The translations under genes were made by a program, and so were the position numbers. Source: Thermoguttaceae bacterium (GTDB lineage Bacteria > Planctomycetota > Planctomycetia > Pirellulales > Thermoguttaceae). From it: a DNA stretch of 64,000 bases. The notes under the pieces were generated by a model. That model was given only the letters and a program-made list of their open reading frames with translations, was not told where the DNA came from and made no database searches. Positions within the stretch are counted from its first letter, which is position 1. The number at the start of each line of letters is the position of its first letter. The stretch spans positions 57,203 through 121,202 of the forward strand of contig JAGBDN010000083.1 of NCBI GenBank assembly GCA_017937485.1. The letters are read 5' to 3'. Shown piece after piece: positions 45,851 to 54,218 of this stretch.

Positions 45851-46402
45851 TCAGTTCGCCTTCTTCGAGCGAATCTTCAACTCGCGCGCTTGGACGTCGT
45901 AAAAGTAGACGTCGCCTTCCGGTAGCTTCGGCAGAACGATTTGGTTCGCCTTAATAATCTTCGTCATAAACTCTTCTTCGGAGTTCGGATAACGGCCTTC
46001 GCTCGCTTGGAAGAGGTTCATCGCCGACGGAATCTGCATTCGGAAAACCGCCATTTCTTGCGCTTTAAAGTACGTCGAAACCGGAACGGTAACGATCGAC
46101 ATAGGCTCTTCCGACGTAACGCCGTACTCGCCCTTGCCGGTCGCGCCGACGTCGGCTTTTTTCTCGACGTATTCCGCTTCCGGTTCCGCCGTCGTTTCGG
46201 TCGCTCCGGCGGCGTCGGCTTGGCCGGCGGTCGCGGCGTCCGCGCTCGTTTCGCTCGTCGTCGCGGCGTTCGCGCTCGTCTCGCTCGTCGCGGCGGCGTC
46301 TTCGCCCGGCACCGGAATCGGCTCCGAACACCCGCAAACCGCGCAAAGCGCCAAAAGTCCCGCGCCGAACGCCAAACCGTTCAATTTACGCGTCTTCTTC
46401 AT
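45851..46402 (-). CDS. lipoprotein of unknown function
   Basis: 183 residues from the ATG at 46402 with AAGGAG 10 nt upstream; an upstream in-frame ATG was rejected because it would bury the signal peptide. Lipoprotein signal MKKTRKLNGLAFGAGLLALC, then AVCG with Cys25 as lipid anchor. Residues 30-80 are an Ala/Thr/Glu linker with imperfect A-T-S-E-T-S-A-N repeats. The C-terminal domain (about 105-183) has STYFKAQEMAVFRMQIPSAM, GRYPNSEEEFMTKIIK and DVYFYDVQARELKI, which resembles the soluble part of pilin-like proteins (x-G-x-Y-P-x-s-x-e-E-F). TTGACG at 46462-46457 could be a -35 box, with only a weak TATTTT after 15 nt. Confidence 0.82.
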   Translation of the reverse strand: MKKTRKLNGLAFGAGLLALCAVCGCSEPIPVPGEDAAATSETSANAATTSETSADAATAGQADAAGATETTAEPEAEYVEKKADVGATGKGEYGVTSEEPMSIVTVPVSTYFKAQEMAVFRMQIPSAMNLFQASEGRYPNSEEEFMTKIIKANQIVLPKLPEGDVYFYDVQARELKIRSKKAN

Positions 46403-46583
46403 TTTACCGTTTCTCCTTTTTTGAAAAATTTCAACAAAATAAGACTTCGCTTCCAACGTCAAAAGTCGTTTTTCACCGTTTTTTCGTTTCTTCTTCCGCG
46501 ACGCGATTTCGGAACCTCCGCCCCGCTCCGCCGTTTCGACTTCCGCCGTCCCGACGACCGCCGGCCGAAACGCCGCTTAACGC

Positions 46584-47528
46584 TTATCCGTTCGCCGTCC
46601 GACGCGAGCGCGCCCGGTTGAACTCGTATAAAAAGACGCCGACCGAAACGCCGAGGTTCAGCGAGTCGACGTCCGGGCGCATCGGAATCATTACCGAACG
46701 GTCGCACGCGGCGACAAATTCCGGCGTCAACCCGGAATATTCGTTCCCGAAAACAAACGCGGTTCGCTCCGGCCAAGCGTCGATTTCCGGCAGGGACGCG
46801 GCTTCGTCGTTCAAAACGGTCGCGAAAAAACGGACGCCCCGACGTCGGCGCGCTTCGGCGATCTCGTCGAGCAGGTTCTCGGCCCGAAAAATCGGCGTTT
46901 GGAGGACGCCCCCCATCGAGACGCGGAGCGCCCGACGCGAAAACGGGTCGCAACACCGCTCGCCCAAGACGACCGCCTCCGCGCCGAGCGCCGCCGCGCA
47001 ACGGAACGCTAGCCCCAAGTTGTCCGGCTTCGTCGCGTCCGGCAAAACGACGAACGCGCCGCCGCGTCGCGACAGAAAGCGCGTTCCGCTCCCGGTTTCG
47101 CCGACTTGCGCCGCTTCGCCCGCTTCTTTGTTTTCGCCCATCCCGCTATTTTCGCCGGTTTCGCCGCCGAACGTCGCGTCGAGCCCTTCGAGAAACGTCG
47201 GAATCGGCGCGCGCTTCCCGACGGCGAGTATCCCTTGGTGAAACTCGAACCCGACCAGCTCGTTCGCGGCGGCGCGCTCGTCGACGCGGTAAATCGGAAC
47301 GTCCGCCGGAACCAACGACAAACAGTCGCCGAGCCCGGTTTCTTTGCGCGTCGTCAAAATCGATTCGACCCCAAACCGCGACCGCAAAAGCCGCTCGACG
47401 ACCAACGCGCCCTCGGCGACGAAAATCGATTCGCCGCGCAACGTTCGCTCGCGCAAGTTCCGATAAGGCCGCAATCTCGGGTCGTCGAGGTTGTCGACGC
47501 AAATTTCCCGCGCCGTCGCGTCGCTCAT
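46584..47528 (-). CDS. TrmH/SpoU family RNA methyltransferase
   Basis: 314 residues. It has an N-terminal substrate-binding part (about 1-100, PRLRPYRNLRERTLRGESIFVAEG region) and a C-terminal SPOUT domain (about 155-305) with the three SpoU motifs: motif 1 as PDNLGLAFRCAAALGA, motif 2 as FVFGNEYSGL and motif 3 as IPMRPDVDSLNLGVSVGVFLYE, forming the trefoil-knot SAM site. It should 2'-O-methylate ribose in tRNA or rRNA; the target cannot be told. A Gly/Glu-rich low-complexity insert of about 30 residues (GETGENSGMGENKEAGEA) separates the two parts. GGAGAG precedes the ATG at 47528. Confidence 0.93.
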   Translation of the reverse strand: MSDATAREICVDNLDDPRLRPYRNLRERTLRGESIFVAEGALVVERLLRSRFGVESILTTRKETGLGDCLSLVPADVPIYRVDERAAANELVGFEFHQGILAVGKRAPIPTFLEGLDATFGGETGENSGMGENKEAGEAAQVGETGSGTRFLSRRGGAFVVLPDATKPDNLGLAFRCAAALGAEAVVLGERCCDPFSRRALRVSMGGVLQTPIFRAENLLDEIAEARRRRGVRFFATVLNDEAASLPEIDAWPERTAFVFGNEYSGLTPEFVAACDRSVMIPMRPDVDSLNLGVSVGVFLYEFNRARSRRTANG

Positions 47529-47663
47529 TTCGTTTCGCTCTCCGTCTTCCGGTTTTTCCGTTGTTTTCGTTTTTTTCCGCTTTTGGGTTCGCCTCGACCG
47601 CGAAAGCGTTTCGACGTTCGACGGCGTTTGTCGCCCTTATTATTAATGAAGAACGCCGCTTCG

Positions 47664-48455
47664 TCAAGCGCCCAGCTCTTCGGCGCGACGCAAATCCTCC
47701 GCCGCGCCCGTTTCGTCGCCGAGCGCTCGTTTCGCCAAGCCGCGATACCGGAGCGCGACGCCGTTGGTCGCGTCGACGTTCAAGACCGCGTCGCAAAGGC
47801 GCAACGTCTTTTCCGGCGCGCCGCGACGCAGCCAAGTCCCGGCGCAATGCGCTTGCGCGATCAAGAAACTCGGATCGATCAAATACGCCGTTTCGAAATC
47901 GACCGCCGCCTCGTCGTCCCGCCCGACCGCCAACTTCGCGACGCCGCGATTGTTGAACGCTCCGGCGCAAGCGGATTCGTCGCCGTTCGCGATCAGCCAA
48001 TCGCAGTCGGCGATCGCCTCGTCGAAGCGGCCCGTTTCGATCAAAATCGAACTCCGCGTCAAGCGAGCGTTGAACGGCGCCGGTTGCGACTCGATAATCC
48101 AAGCCAATTCGCGCAACGCGTCGCCGAGTTCGCCCCGCTCGTGAAAGAGGTCGGCCCGCTCGGCGAAAACCTCCTCGGCGTTCGGGTCGAGTTCCCCGGC
48201 TCGCCGCAACGACTCCAACGCGTCGTCGAGCCGCCCGAGCCGACGCTCCGTCAAACCGCGCCAAAACCAAAGGCGAGCGTCGCGGGGAGAAATCGCCAAC
48301 GCCCGACGGTAAGCGCGCTCCGCTTCCTCGAATCGACCCTCTTTCGTCGCGACCGCCGCCAAGCGCCGCCAAAAAAAAGTCGCGCCGTAAAAATACCCGA
48401 ACGCCGCGGCCAACAAAATCAGCGCGACCGCTAAAACCCAACTATCCGTCGCCAT
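47664..48455 (-). CDS. membrane-anchored TPR protein
   Basis: 263 residues from the ATG at 48455 (GAGGT 5-6 nt upstream). One N-terminal membrane helix (WVLAVALILLAAAFGYFYGA, residues 6-25), followed by about six tetratricopeptide repeats up to the C-terminus, for example FEEAERAYRRALAISPRDARLW, LDDALESLRRAGELDPNAEE and FDEAIADCDWLIANGDESAC (partial quotes). TPR proteins are protein-protein scaffolds; no partner can be named. It is 135 nt upstream of the methyltransferase gene in the same direction and may be co-transcribed with it. Confidence 0.85.
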   Translation of the reverse strand: MATDSWVLAVALILLAAAFGYFYGATFFWRRLAAVATKEGRFEEAERAYRRALAISPRDARLWFWRGLTERRLGRLDDALESLRRAGELDPNAEEVFAERADLFHERGELGDALRELAWIIESQPAPFNARLTRSSILIETGRFDEAIADCDWLIANGDESACAGAFNNRGVAKLAVGRDDEAAVDFETAYLIDPSFLIAQAHCAGTWLRRGAPEKTLRLCDAVLNVDATNGVALRYRGLAKRALGDETGAAEDLRRAEELGA

Positions 48456-48807
48456 TTTTACCTCAAATTTCAATCGATTAAAACATTGCGTTTCAACGCA
48501 TAAATACCGAAACCTAAATAAAATAACTAAACGGCGTCGATTATCCGCGCCGGCGTCGAAAAAACTTCCTCGACGCGCTATTTTACCGAAATTGCGACGG
48601 AATTTAAAGGCGAATCTCCGCATTTTTCGCCGAAATTGTCAAGAAAAGGGCCCCGAAACGCCGATACCGCCGCCGAGAGCGCGTTTTTCGCTCCGGTCGC
48701 CGACGCTCGCCGTTTCGCCGTCGGGCGCGCGACGCGCCCTCGTTCGCCGCTTCCGCTTCCCTCTCCCCGTTCGCCCCCAAAAAACCGACGAGAAAGAAAA
48801 AACGACG
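48456..48807. other. divergent intergenic region
   Basis: AT-rich at 48470-48530, which is a plausible place for promoters of the TPR gene and the kinase gene, but no clear -35/-10 pair was found. The part before the kinase start is pyrimidine-rich with a weak GAGAAAG ribosome site. No gene seen. Confidence 0.5.
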
Positions 48808-49578
48808 ATGCAAGACCCGCGCGACGCAGAAATCGCCGAACTGAAAGAACAAGTTCGCCGCCTCGAAAAAATGTTGTCCGAAACGCAGCCGCTCGTCGCG
48901 GTCGGCGAATTGGCCGGAACGACGACGCACGAGTTCAACAATATTTTGACGCTGACGATTAATTACGCGCAAATGGGGCTCCGCCGCAACGACGACGAAA
49001 CCCGCGAAAAAGCGTTTACGAAGATTTTGGACGCGTCGCAACGAGCGGCGAAAATCGTCGGCGTCGTTCTCGGCTTGGCGCGCAACCGCAAGTCGGGACG
49101 CGAAGCGACCGATCTGCAAGCGCTCGTCGACGACGTGCTGCTCCTCCTCGAACGGGAGGCCCGCAAGTACCGCGTCGCGATCGAAACGCGATACGAGCCG
49201 GTTCCTCCGGTCTTGGCGAACGGAAACCAAATTCAACAGGTTCTCGTCAACCTCTTGGTCAACGCGCGGCAAGCGTCGCCGAGCGGCGGGCGAATCGTCG
49301 TTAAAATCCGACGCGCCGACGACCCGAATTACGTCGAGGTCGCCGTTCGCGACTTCGGCCCCGGGATTCCGCCGGAAACGCTTCCGAAAATTTTCGACGC
49401 GTTTTACTCGACCAAAAGCGGTCCGGACGAAACCGGCAAGGGCGGCTCCGGACTCGGGCTCGCGCTCTGCAAGCGCGTCGTCGAGGAACACGCCGGAAAG
49501 ATTCGCGTCGAAAGCGCGCTCGGCAAGGGAACGTCGTTCGTCGTCCGCCTTCCGATCGCTCCCGACGCCGCGAAGTAG
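48808..49578 (+). CDS. soluble histidine kinase without sensor domain
   Basis: 256 residues from the ATG at 48808; an earlier in-frame start at 48592 would add 72 Arg/Pro-rich residues without ribosome site and was rejected. Residues 5-25 are a short coiled coil. The dimerisation/phosphoacceptor domain holds His41 in TTTHEFNNILTL, and the ATPase domain has N box QQVLVNLLVNARQAS, G1 DFGPGIPPE, F box FDAFYSTK and G2 GGSGLGLAL, all intact. No membrane helix, PAS, GAF or HAMP domain is present, so it must receive its signal from a partner. No response regulator is adjacent; the HTH-receiver protein at 40401 is a possible target by proximity only. Confidence 0.92.
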   Translation: MQDPRDAEIAELKEQVRRLEKMLSETQPLVAVGELAGTTTHEFNNILTLTINYAQMGLRRNDDETREKAFTKILDASQRAAKIVGVVLGLARNRKSGREATDLQALVDDVLLLLEREARKYRVAIETRYEPVPPVLANGNQIQQVLVNLLVNARQASPSGGRIVVKIRRADDPNYVEVAVRDFGPGIPPETLPKIFDAFYSTKSGPDETGKGGSGLGLALCKRVVEEHAGKIRVESALGKGTSFVVRLPIAPDAAK

Positions 49579-49639
49579 CGCCGCCGGTCGCAAACCGCGT
49601 TCGAAATTTTAAAAAAACGAAAATTTCTCGAAAAGCTTA

Positions 49640-49668
49640 TTGGAATTTCGGCGCGAATAGATTATACT
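49640..49668 (+). promoter_or_regulatory. promoter of the small membrane protein gene
   Basis: TTGGAA (49640-49645), 17-nt spacer, TATACT (49663-49668); start codon at 49804. Confidence 0.7.
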
Positions 49669-49803
49669 TAGAGAAAGACGCGCTTCGGTCGACGGCGCCG
49701 CGCTCCTTAACTTAACGAGTTTCGCGCCGGAAACGCCGTTTCGGCGAAATTTGCGTCCGCGTCCCCTTGGAACCTAACGCCTTAGCCCCTTTGGAACCGC
49801 GAT

Positions 49804-49986
49804 ATGTCCAAATTCCTTTGCATCGCTTCGACGTCCCTTTCGGCGATTATTTTCCTCGTTTTCCTCCTCGACCTCGTCGCCGGTATTCCGTTCGGTAAAG
49901 CGAATACGTTGATGGATATTATCTTCGTCCTCTGCGCCGGAGGGATCGTCGCGTTGAGCGTTCTCGCGCTCCGCCAACAAAAATAA
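49804..49986 (+). CDS. small two-helix membrane protein
   Basis: 60 residues: MSKFLCIASTSLSAIIFLVF and following hydrophobic residues make helix 1 (about 5-28), a short loop with GIPFGKANTLMD, then helix 2 (about 38-55) and a basic tail LRQQK. It has its own clear promoter and normal codon use, and the D-L-V-A-G-I-P-F-G motif recalls small conserved planctomycete proteins, which is why I count it as real. The ribosome site (TTTGGAAC) is weak. Function unknown; both termini probably face the cytoplasm. Confidence 0.75.
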   Translation: MSKFLCIASTSLSAIIFLVFLLDLVAGIPFGKANTLMDIIFVLCAGGIVALSVLALRQQK

Positions 49987-50330
49987 GGAAGCGTTCCAAC
50001 GGCGGCGCGTTTTCGTCGCCGTCCAACGACGCGCTTCGCCGCAAACACGATACGCGCAACCGTCGAAATCGCGTTTTTTCGTCGGTTCGCGTTCTTTATT
50101 TTCTTGCGCCGGTTCGTCGGTTCGACTCGTTCTAAAACGCGAAATCGGTCGACGGCGCCTTTTTACGCAACGCAAGGGCGCCGTTTCAAACGAGCCGCTC
50201 GAATCGCCGACGCAATTCTTCAAAGCGTCCGACCAAGAAACCGCGCGTTTCGTTCGTCGCGGAAGCGTCGAAAAAATCCTATCCGAAAACCAATCAAACG
50301 AAGAAAATTCGGACGTTAGGGCAAGAAAAG
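49987..50330. other. intergenic region, nothing recognised
   Basis: Between the small membrane protein and the structured RNA. No promoter, gene or repeat could be supported. Confidence 0.5.
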
Positions 50331-50483
50331 AAAAAAGAGTTTCTCCCTCCATTATCTGCGACCTGGAAAAAATGTCGCTGCGAGACAGGCGGCGACCTAG
50401 CGTGCACCTGCACTAGCCGTTTGCGGTCGCGGCCTACGCTAATGGTTGACCATCCGGGGCAAATATTTAGGGAGAAACTCAGT
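50331..50483 (-). ncRNA. free-standing structured RNA, 6S-like architecture
   Basis: About 153 nt with its own promoter (50490-50518) and terminator. A perfect 12-bp terminal stem joins GAGTTTCTCCCT at the 5' end (50480-50469 on the minus strand) to AGGGAGAAACTC at the 3' end (50348-50337), followed directly by TTTTTT. Inside are three hairpins: ATGGT/ACCAT (50442-50453), a long arm UAGGCCGCGACC/GGUCGCCGCCUG with one mismatch (50425-50436 with 50386-50397) capped by CTAG/CTAG pairs, and GCGAC/GTCGC (50358-50378). Size and closing stem around an internal open region fit 6S RNA, the RNA polymerase decoy, but I could not match a 6S sequence consensus. No SRP, RNase P or tmRNA signature is present. 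Confidence 0.82.
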
Positions 50484-50489
50484 ACTTGT

Positions 50490-50518
50490 ATTATAGCGCG
50501 CGTTTTCGCAACTTTCAA
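50490..50518 (-). promoter_or_regulatory. promoter of the structured RNA
   Basis: TTGAAA (50518-50513), 17-nt spacer, TATAAT (50495-50490) on the minus strand; the RNA begins about 7 nt after the -10 box. Confidence 0.88.
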
Positions 50519-50648
50519 GCGTTCGCCGCTTTTTTTTCCTTATTTTTTCTCATTTTTTTCGTCGGTCGACGTCTTCCCTCGCCTATCTTCCGCCGCCTTC
50601 CCATTTTCGTCGATCGCGACGGCGACTCGGGCGAGCGCGCTTTTCAGT

Positions 50649-51749
50649 TTAGCGTCGACGCCAAGGATTCGAGTCGAAACGAGCGTCGTCCCGTTTCGAC
50701 GGCGGATTCTCGAATCGTTCCAAAACGCGGCGAGCGTGTTCGGCGACCATTTCGCGCAACTCCGGCGGCTCGAGAACTTCCGCTTCCGCGCCGTATCCGA
50801 GAATCCACCAGATAATTTCGCTCAATCCGGCGACGCGAAACTCGAGTTCCGCGCTTCCGTCCGGAAAGACTCGCGTTTGTTGCGTTTTATGCCAACGCAC
50901 TTCGGCGACGTTCGTCCCGACTTTCTCGGAAAACCGAACGACGACGCGATACGTCCGCGGCCCGCGAATGAAACGCCAAGCGTCGCCGAAATAAGAATCG
51001 AGCGAGAAATTCAAGTTCTCGAGAAACTTCGCGTCGGACGGTTCGACGCTCTCAAATCGCGCGATTTTAAAAGTTCGCGTCTCCCGATGGAGTCCGGAAT
51101 AACCGACGACGTACCAAGCGCGCGAATAAAAAACGGCGTAAGGATGCACCGTCGTCGTCAGCGTCGGCCCGGTCGGCCCTTGGTAACGCGCTTCAAAGGG
51201 GCGCCGCGCCAAACAAGCGTCGAAAATCGCGTCAAAGAAACGGTCGCGCCCGTCGCCGTTCGCCGCGTTTTCGTTTCCCGTCCAATAGTCGTTCGTCGTA
51301 TTCATTTCCTTTTTCGTCGCGGACGAGCGTTTTTCGCTTTCGTCGACCGCGCCCCGTTTCATCGCGACGCGAACCCGAGTCGCTTCGACAAAATCGAGCA
51401 ACGTCGGAGAAAGCGTCGAGGCCAATTTCGCCGTCGCGTCTCGCAACGACGCGAAAAGATTACCGTCAAGTTTTTCGCCCGCTTCGTGAAAAAGAACGAG
51501 AAGCGCCAACGCTTCGCGCTCCGTGAATTCAATCGGCGGGACGCCGTAATCGCTGGCGAGTTCCAAGCGACCGGTCGCGCGGTCGGCGACGATCGGAAAA
51601 CCGGCGTCGCGCAATTGTTGAACATAACGTCGAATCGTTCGCTCGTCGACGTCGAGCGCGTTGGCGAAGTAAGCGGGAGTTCCCGGCGTTTGCGTCATCA
51701 TTTTCAATAAAGCGATCAGCCGAATAGCTTGCGAATTACTAGCGCTCAA
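50649..51749 (-). CDS. HTH-WYL transcriptional regulator
   Basis: 366 residues starting at a TTG codon at 51749. This start is supported by AGGAGG 8 nt upstream and by a normal DeoR/HTH_11-like N-terminus (RLIALLKMMTQTPG, then DERTIRRYVQQLRDAGFPI, about residues 8-52). The middle (about 170-260) is the WYL domain with RAWYVVGYSGLHRETRTFKIARFESVE, where the W-Y-L-like motif reads W-Y-V, and the C-terminal WCX extension (about 270-340) follows. WYL proteins sense nucleic acid or small ligands and often control DNA repair or defence genes. Residues 125-165 are a low-complexity insert. The divergently placed or downstream neighbours give no target. Confidence 0.9.
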   Translation of the reverse strand: MSASNSQAIRLIALLKMMTQTPGTPAYFANALDVDERTIRRYVQQLRDAGFPIVADRATGRLELASDYGVPPIEFTEREALALLVLFHEAGEKLDGNLFASLRDATAKLASTLSPTLLDFVEATRVRVAMKRGAVDESEKRSSATKKEMNTTNDYWTGNENAANGDGRDRFFDAIFDACLARRPFEARYQGPTGPTLTTTVHPYAVFYSRAWYVVGYSGLHRETRTFKIARFESVEPSDAKFLENLNFSLDSYFGDAWRFIRGPRTYRVVVRFSEKVGTNVAEVRWHKTQQTRVFPDGSAELEFRVAGLSEIIWWILGYGAEAEVLEPPELREMVAEHARRVLERFENPPSKRDDARFDSNPWRRR

Positions 51750-51766
51750 GCGGCGCTCCTCCTCTT

Positions 51767-51794
51767 AGTATACTTCCGCGACGCGGTTTGTCCA
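51767..51794 (-). promoter_or_regulatory. promoter of the WYL regulator, very short leader
   Basis: TGGACA (51794-51789), 16-nt spacer, TATACT (51772-51767) on the minus strand. Transcription would begin near 51760, inside or just before the AGGAGG ribosome site, so the leader is only about 12-14 nt. Confidence 0.7.
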
Positions 51795-52064
51795 GCGACA
51801 AGCGCGCGCTTTCTACGACATAACGTAAATTTTCTATTCCTTTGCTTTTTGGGACGCGGCGCGCGTTAAATCCCTCGTCGGTCTTCGCCGCGGCGACCTT
51901 AATGTATCAAAAAAAAAAAAATGTGCCAAAAAACTATGTAAAAAAAGAACCGCTTTCGCTAAAATCCGCCTTTTCGGCGCGGTCGCGCGCTTTGTCGACC
52001 GTCGCCTTTCTTTTTTTGCGCCGCTTTTAACGGCGCGCGTCCGTTTTTTCTTCGTCGCGAACGT
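51795..52064. other. intergenic region with poly-A tract
   Basis: Contains a run of 13 A (51908-51920) and further A-rich stretches up to 51950. No gene or clear terminator for the helicase was found. Confidence 0.5.
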
Positions 52065-54056
52065 TCACGAACGCCGTTTGGGCGTTTCGTTCGGTCGGCG
52101 TCCTTCCTTCACGGCGAGGTAACGCGGGTTGTCCGATTGCCCCGTTAATTCGTACAAAAATCGACTTGGAATCGTCGGACGCGCTTTTCCCCATTTCGTT
52201 CGGGCGAGCGCCATCGTCAACGTCAGCCGGCGTTGCGCGCGGGTAACGCCGACGTAGCAGAGCCGCCGTTCTTCTTCGATCGCCGCTTCGGTCAGCGTTT
52301 CGATCGAGCGTTGATGCGGGAGGATTCCCTCCTCCATTCCGACCATATAGACCTCTTTGAACTCGAGCCCTTTGGCCGCGTGATACGTCGAAAGAAGAAC
52401 CGCGTCGCTTTTCGACTTTTTGTCTTGCTGCGAACTGAAATCGGGCCCGCCGAGCGCGGCGTCGTCGAGGAACGCGGCGAGCGAACCGCCCGGATTTTCC
52501 TTCAAAAACGCCGCGGCCGCGTCGACGACTTCGCCGACCGAGTCGGTTCGCGCCTTGCGCTCCGCTTCGTCCGGGTAAAGGCGGTCGATCTCCTCTTGAT
52601 ACTTGACCGCTTCGAGGAACTTCGTCAACGTTTCCGGGGTGAAGTCGCGTTTGAGTTTGCGTCCCTCGGCGACGATTAAGTCGCAATATCGCTTCGTCGC
52701 TTCCCGCGAGCGCGAGTCGAGCGTTTCCATAAAAGCGGCGTCTTTCGTCGCGATTTCCCAAATCGGTTTCCCTTCGGCGACGGCGCGTTCGCGAATTTTG
52801 CCGATCGTCGTCGCCCCGATCCCGCGCGGCGGCGAATTGATCGTTCGCAAGAGCGCGACGTCGTCTTGCGGACGCAGAATCGCCTTCAAATACGACACGA
52901 CGTCCTTCACCTCTTTGCGGTCGAAAAACGACTGCCCGCCGACGACGACGTAAGGAATCTTCGCCGACCGCAACTCCATTTCGACGGCGCGCGTCTGCTC
53001 GTTCGTTCGGAAAAGAATCGCGAAATCTCGGGGATGAAGCCGCGCGTCCTCGATTCGCACCCTAATCGAAAGCGCGACGCGTTTCGCCTCTTCCTCCGCG
53101 TCTTTACATTGCAGAATGCGCGGCGGCGGCCCTTGAACGGTCGAGCGCAACCGCTTTTCGTGCCGCGTTTCGTTGAACGCGACGAGCGTGTTCGCCCAAC
53201 TCAAAATTTGCGCCGTCGAGCGGTAATTTTCTTCGAGTCGAACGACTTTCGCCTCCGGCCAGTCGCGCTGGAAGTTGAGAATATGCTTCACTTCCGCGCC
53301 GCGCCAACCGTAAATCGCCTGGTCGTCGTCGCCGACGACGCAAAGGTTCCGACGCCGCATCGCGAGCCCTTTCACAACGCGGTACTGACACATGTTGGTG
53401 TCTTGGTACTCGTCGACGAGAAGATGATCGAAGCGCGCGGCTTCCTCCTCCAAGGCTTCCGGATAGAGGCGAAAGAGGTCTTCCGTCAAAAGCAAGATGT
53501 CGTCGAAGTCGACCGCGCCGAGGTTTTTGAGTCGCGCTTGATATTTCGAGTACGCGACGGCGCAAAGATAGTCTTTCGAATCGGTCGCGATTTCGAGCGC
53601 TTTTTCGGGCCGAACGCCGGCGGTTTTCCAATCGCCGACCGCTTTCAAAAAGTCGGCCGGACGGAGCGCCGCGCTCGTTATTTTGATTTCGCGGAGGATT
53701 TGGCGCGCCAACGACTCTTGGTCGCCGCGGTCGTAAATCGAGAACTGCGTCGGAAAGCCGAGCCGATGAATCTGCCGCCGCAAAATCCGAACGCAAAGGG
53801 AGTGAAACGTCGAAATTTCCGGCTTTTTCTTGTCGATTCGTTTGGGCAACAGCGCCGAAATCCGCTCCTGCATTTCGCGCGCCGCTTTGTTGGTGAACGT
53901 AACGGCGAGGATGCGATCCGGCGCGACGCCGCTCTGGATCAGCCGCGCGATACGGTAAGTAACGACGCGAGTTTTGCCGGTTCCGGCGCCCGCGAGAACG
54001 AGAAGCGGCCCGGAAAGCGTTTCGACGGCGGCCGTTTGCGCGGCGTTCAGCGACAT
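52065..54056 (-). CDS. ATP-dependent 3'-5' DNA helicase, UvrD/PcrA/Rep family
   Basis: 663 residues of a superfamily 1A helicase acting in repair or replication restart. Motifs: Q motif LNAAQTAAVE, Walker A GAGTGKTRVVTYRIA, motif Ia AVTFTNKAAREM, motif II VDEYQDTN, motif III VVGDDDQAIYGWRGA, motif IV VRLEENYRS, motif V STYHAAKGLEFKEVYMVG, motif VI EERRLCYVGVTRAQ. PcrA and UvrD are about 720-740 residues; this one is closer to Rep in length and lacks the long C-terminal tail that binds RNA polymerase, so I do not choose between uvrD, pcrA and rep. AAGG precedes the ATG. A palindrome lies in its promoter region. Confidence 0.95.
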   Translation of the reverse strand: MSLNAAQTAAVETLSGPLLVLAGAGTGKTRVVTYRIARLIQSGVAPDRILAVTFTNKAAREMQERISALLPKRIDKKKPEISTFHSLCVRILRRQIHRLGFPTQFSIYDRGDQESLARQILREIKITSAALRPADFLKAVGDWKTAGVRPEKALEIATDSKDYLCAVAYSKYQARLKNLGAVDFDDILLLTEDLFRLYPEALEEEAARFDHLLVDEYQDTNMCQYRVVKGLAMRRRNLCVVGDDDQAIYGWRGAEVKHILNFQRDWPEAKVVRLEENYRSTAQILSWANTLVAFNETRHEKRLRSTVQGPPPRILQCKDAEEEAKRVALSIRVRIEDARLHPRDFAILFRTNEQTRAVEMELRSAKIPYVVVGGQSFFDRKEVKDVVSYLKAILRPQDDVALLRTINSPPRGIGATTIGKIRERAVAEGKPIWEIATKDAAFMETLDSRSREATKRYCDLIVAEGRKLKRDFTPETLTKFLEAVKYQEEIDRLYPDEAERKARTDSVGEVVDAAAAFLKENPGGSLAAFLDDAALGGPDFSSQQDKKSKSDAVLLSTYHAAKGLEFKEVYMVGMEEGILPHQRSIETLTEAAIEEERRLCYVGVTRAQRRLTLTMALARTKWGKARPTIPSRFLYELTGQSDNPRYLAVKEGRRPNETPKRRS

Positions 54057-54084
54057 ATTTCGCCTTTCTGCAAAAAAATTTCGA

Positions 54085-54106
54085 CTCGATTCGAGAATTT
54101 TGTCAA
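54085..54106 (-). promoter_or_regulatory. helicase promoter region with palindrome
   Basis: TTGACA (54106-54101) on the minus strand is a consensus -35 box; the -10 (CGAAAT at 17 nt) is poor. Between them lies the perfect palindrome CTCGA-A-TCGAG (54085-54095), in a position where a repressor would block transcription. Confidence 0.5.
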
Positions 54107-54218
54107 CATATTAATTAAGGGCAAAAACGCTCCGAGCGGCCCCGCTCCGCAAACGCCGAACGACCGGCGAAGCGAAAACGTCCGTCGAAACGCCGAACGA
54201 CCGCCGCCCGCCGAAGCG

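Noticed and set aside
50421..51710. 429-codon plus-strand open frame over the structured RNA and WYL gene
   Set aside because: It crosses the RNA gene with its promoter and is antisense to the WYL regulator.
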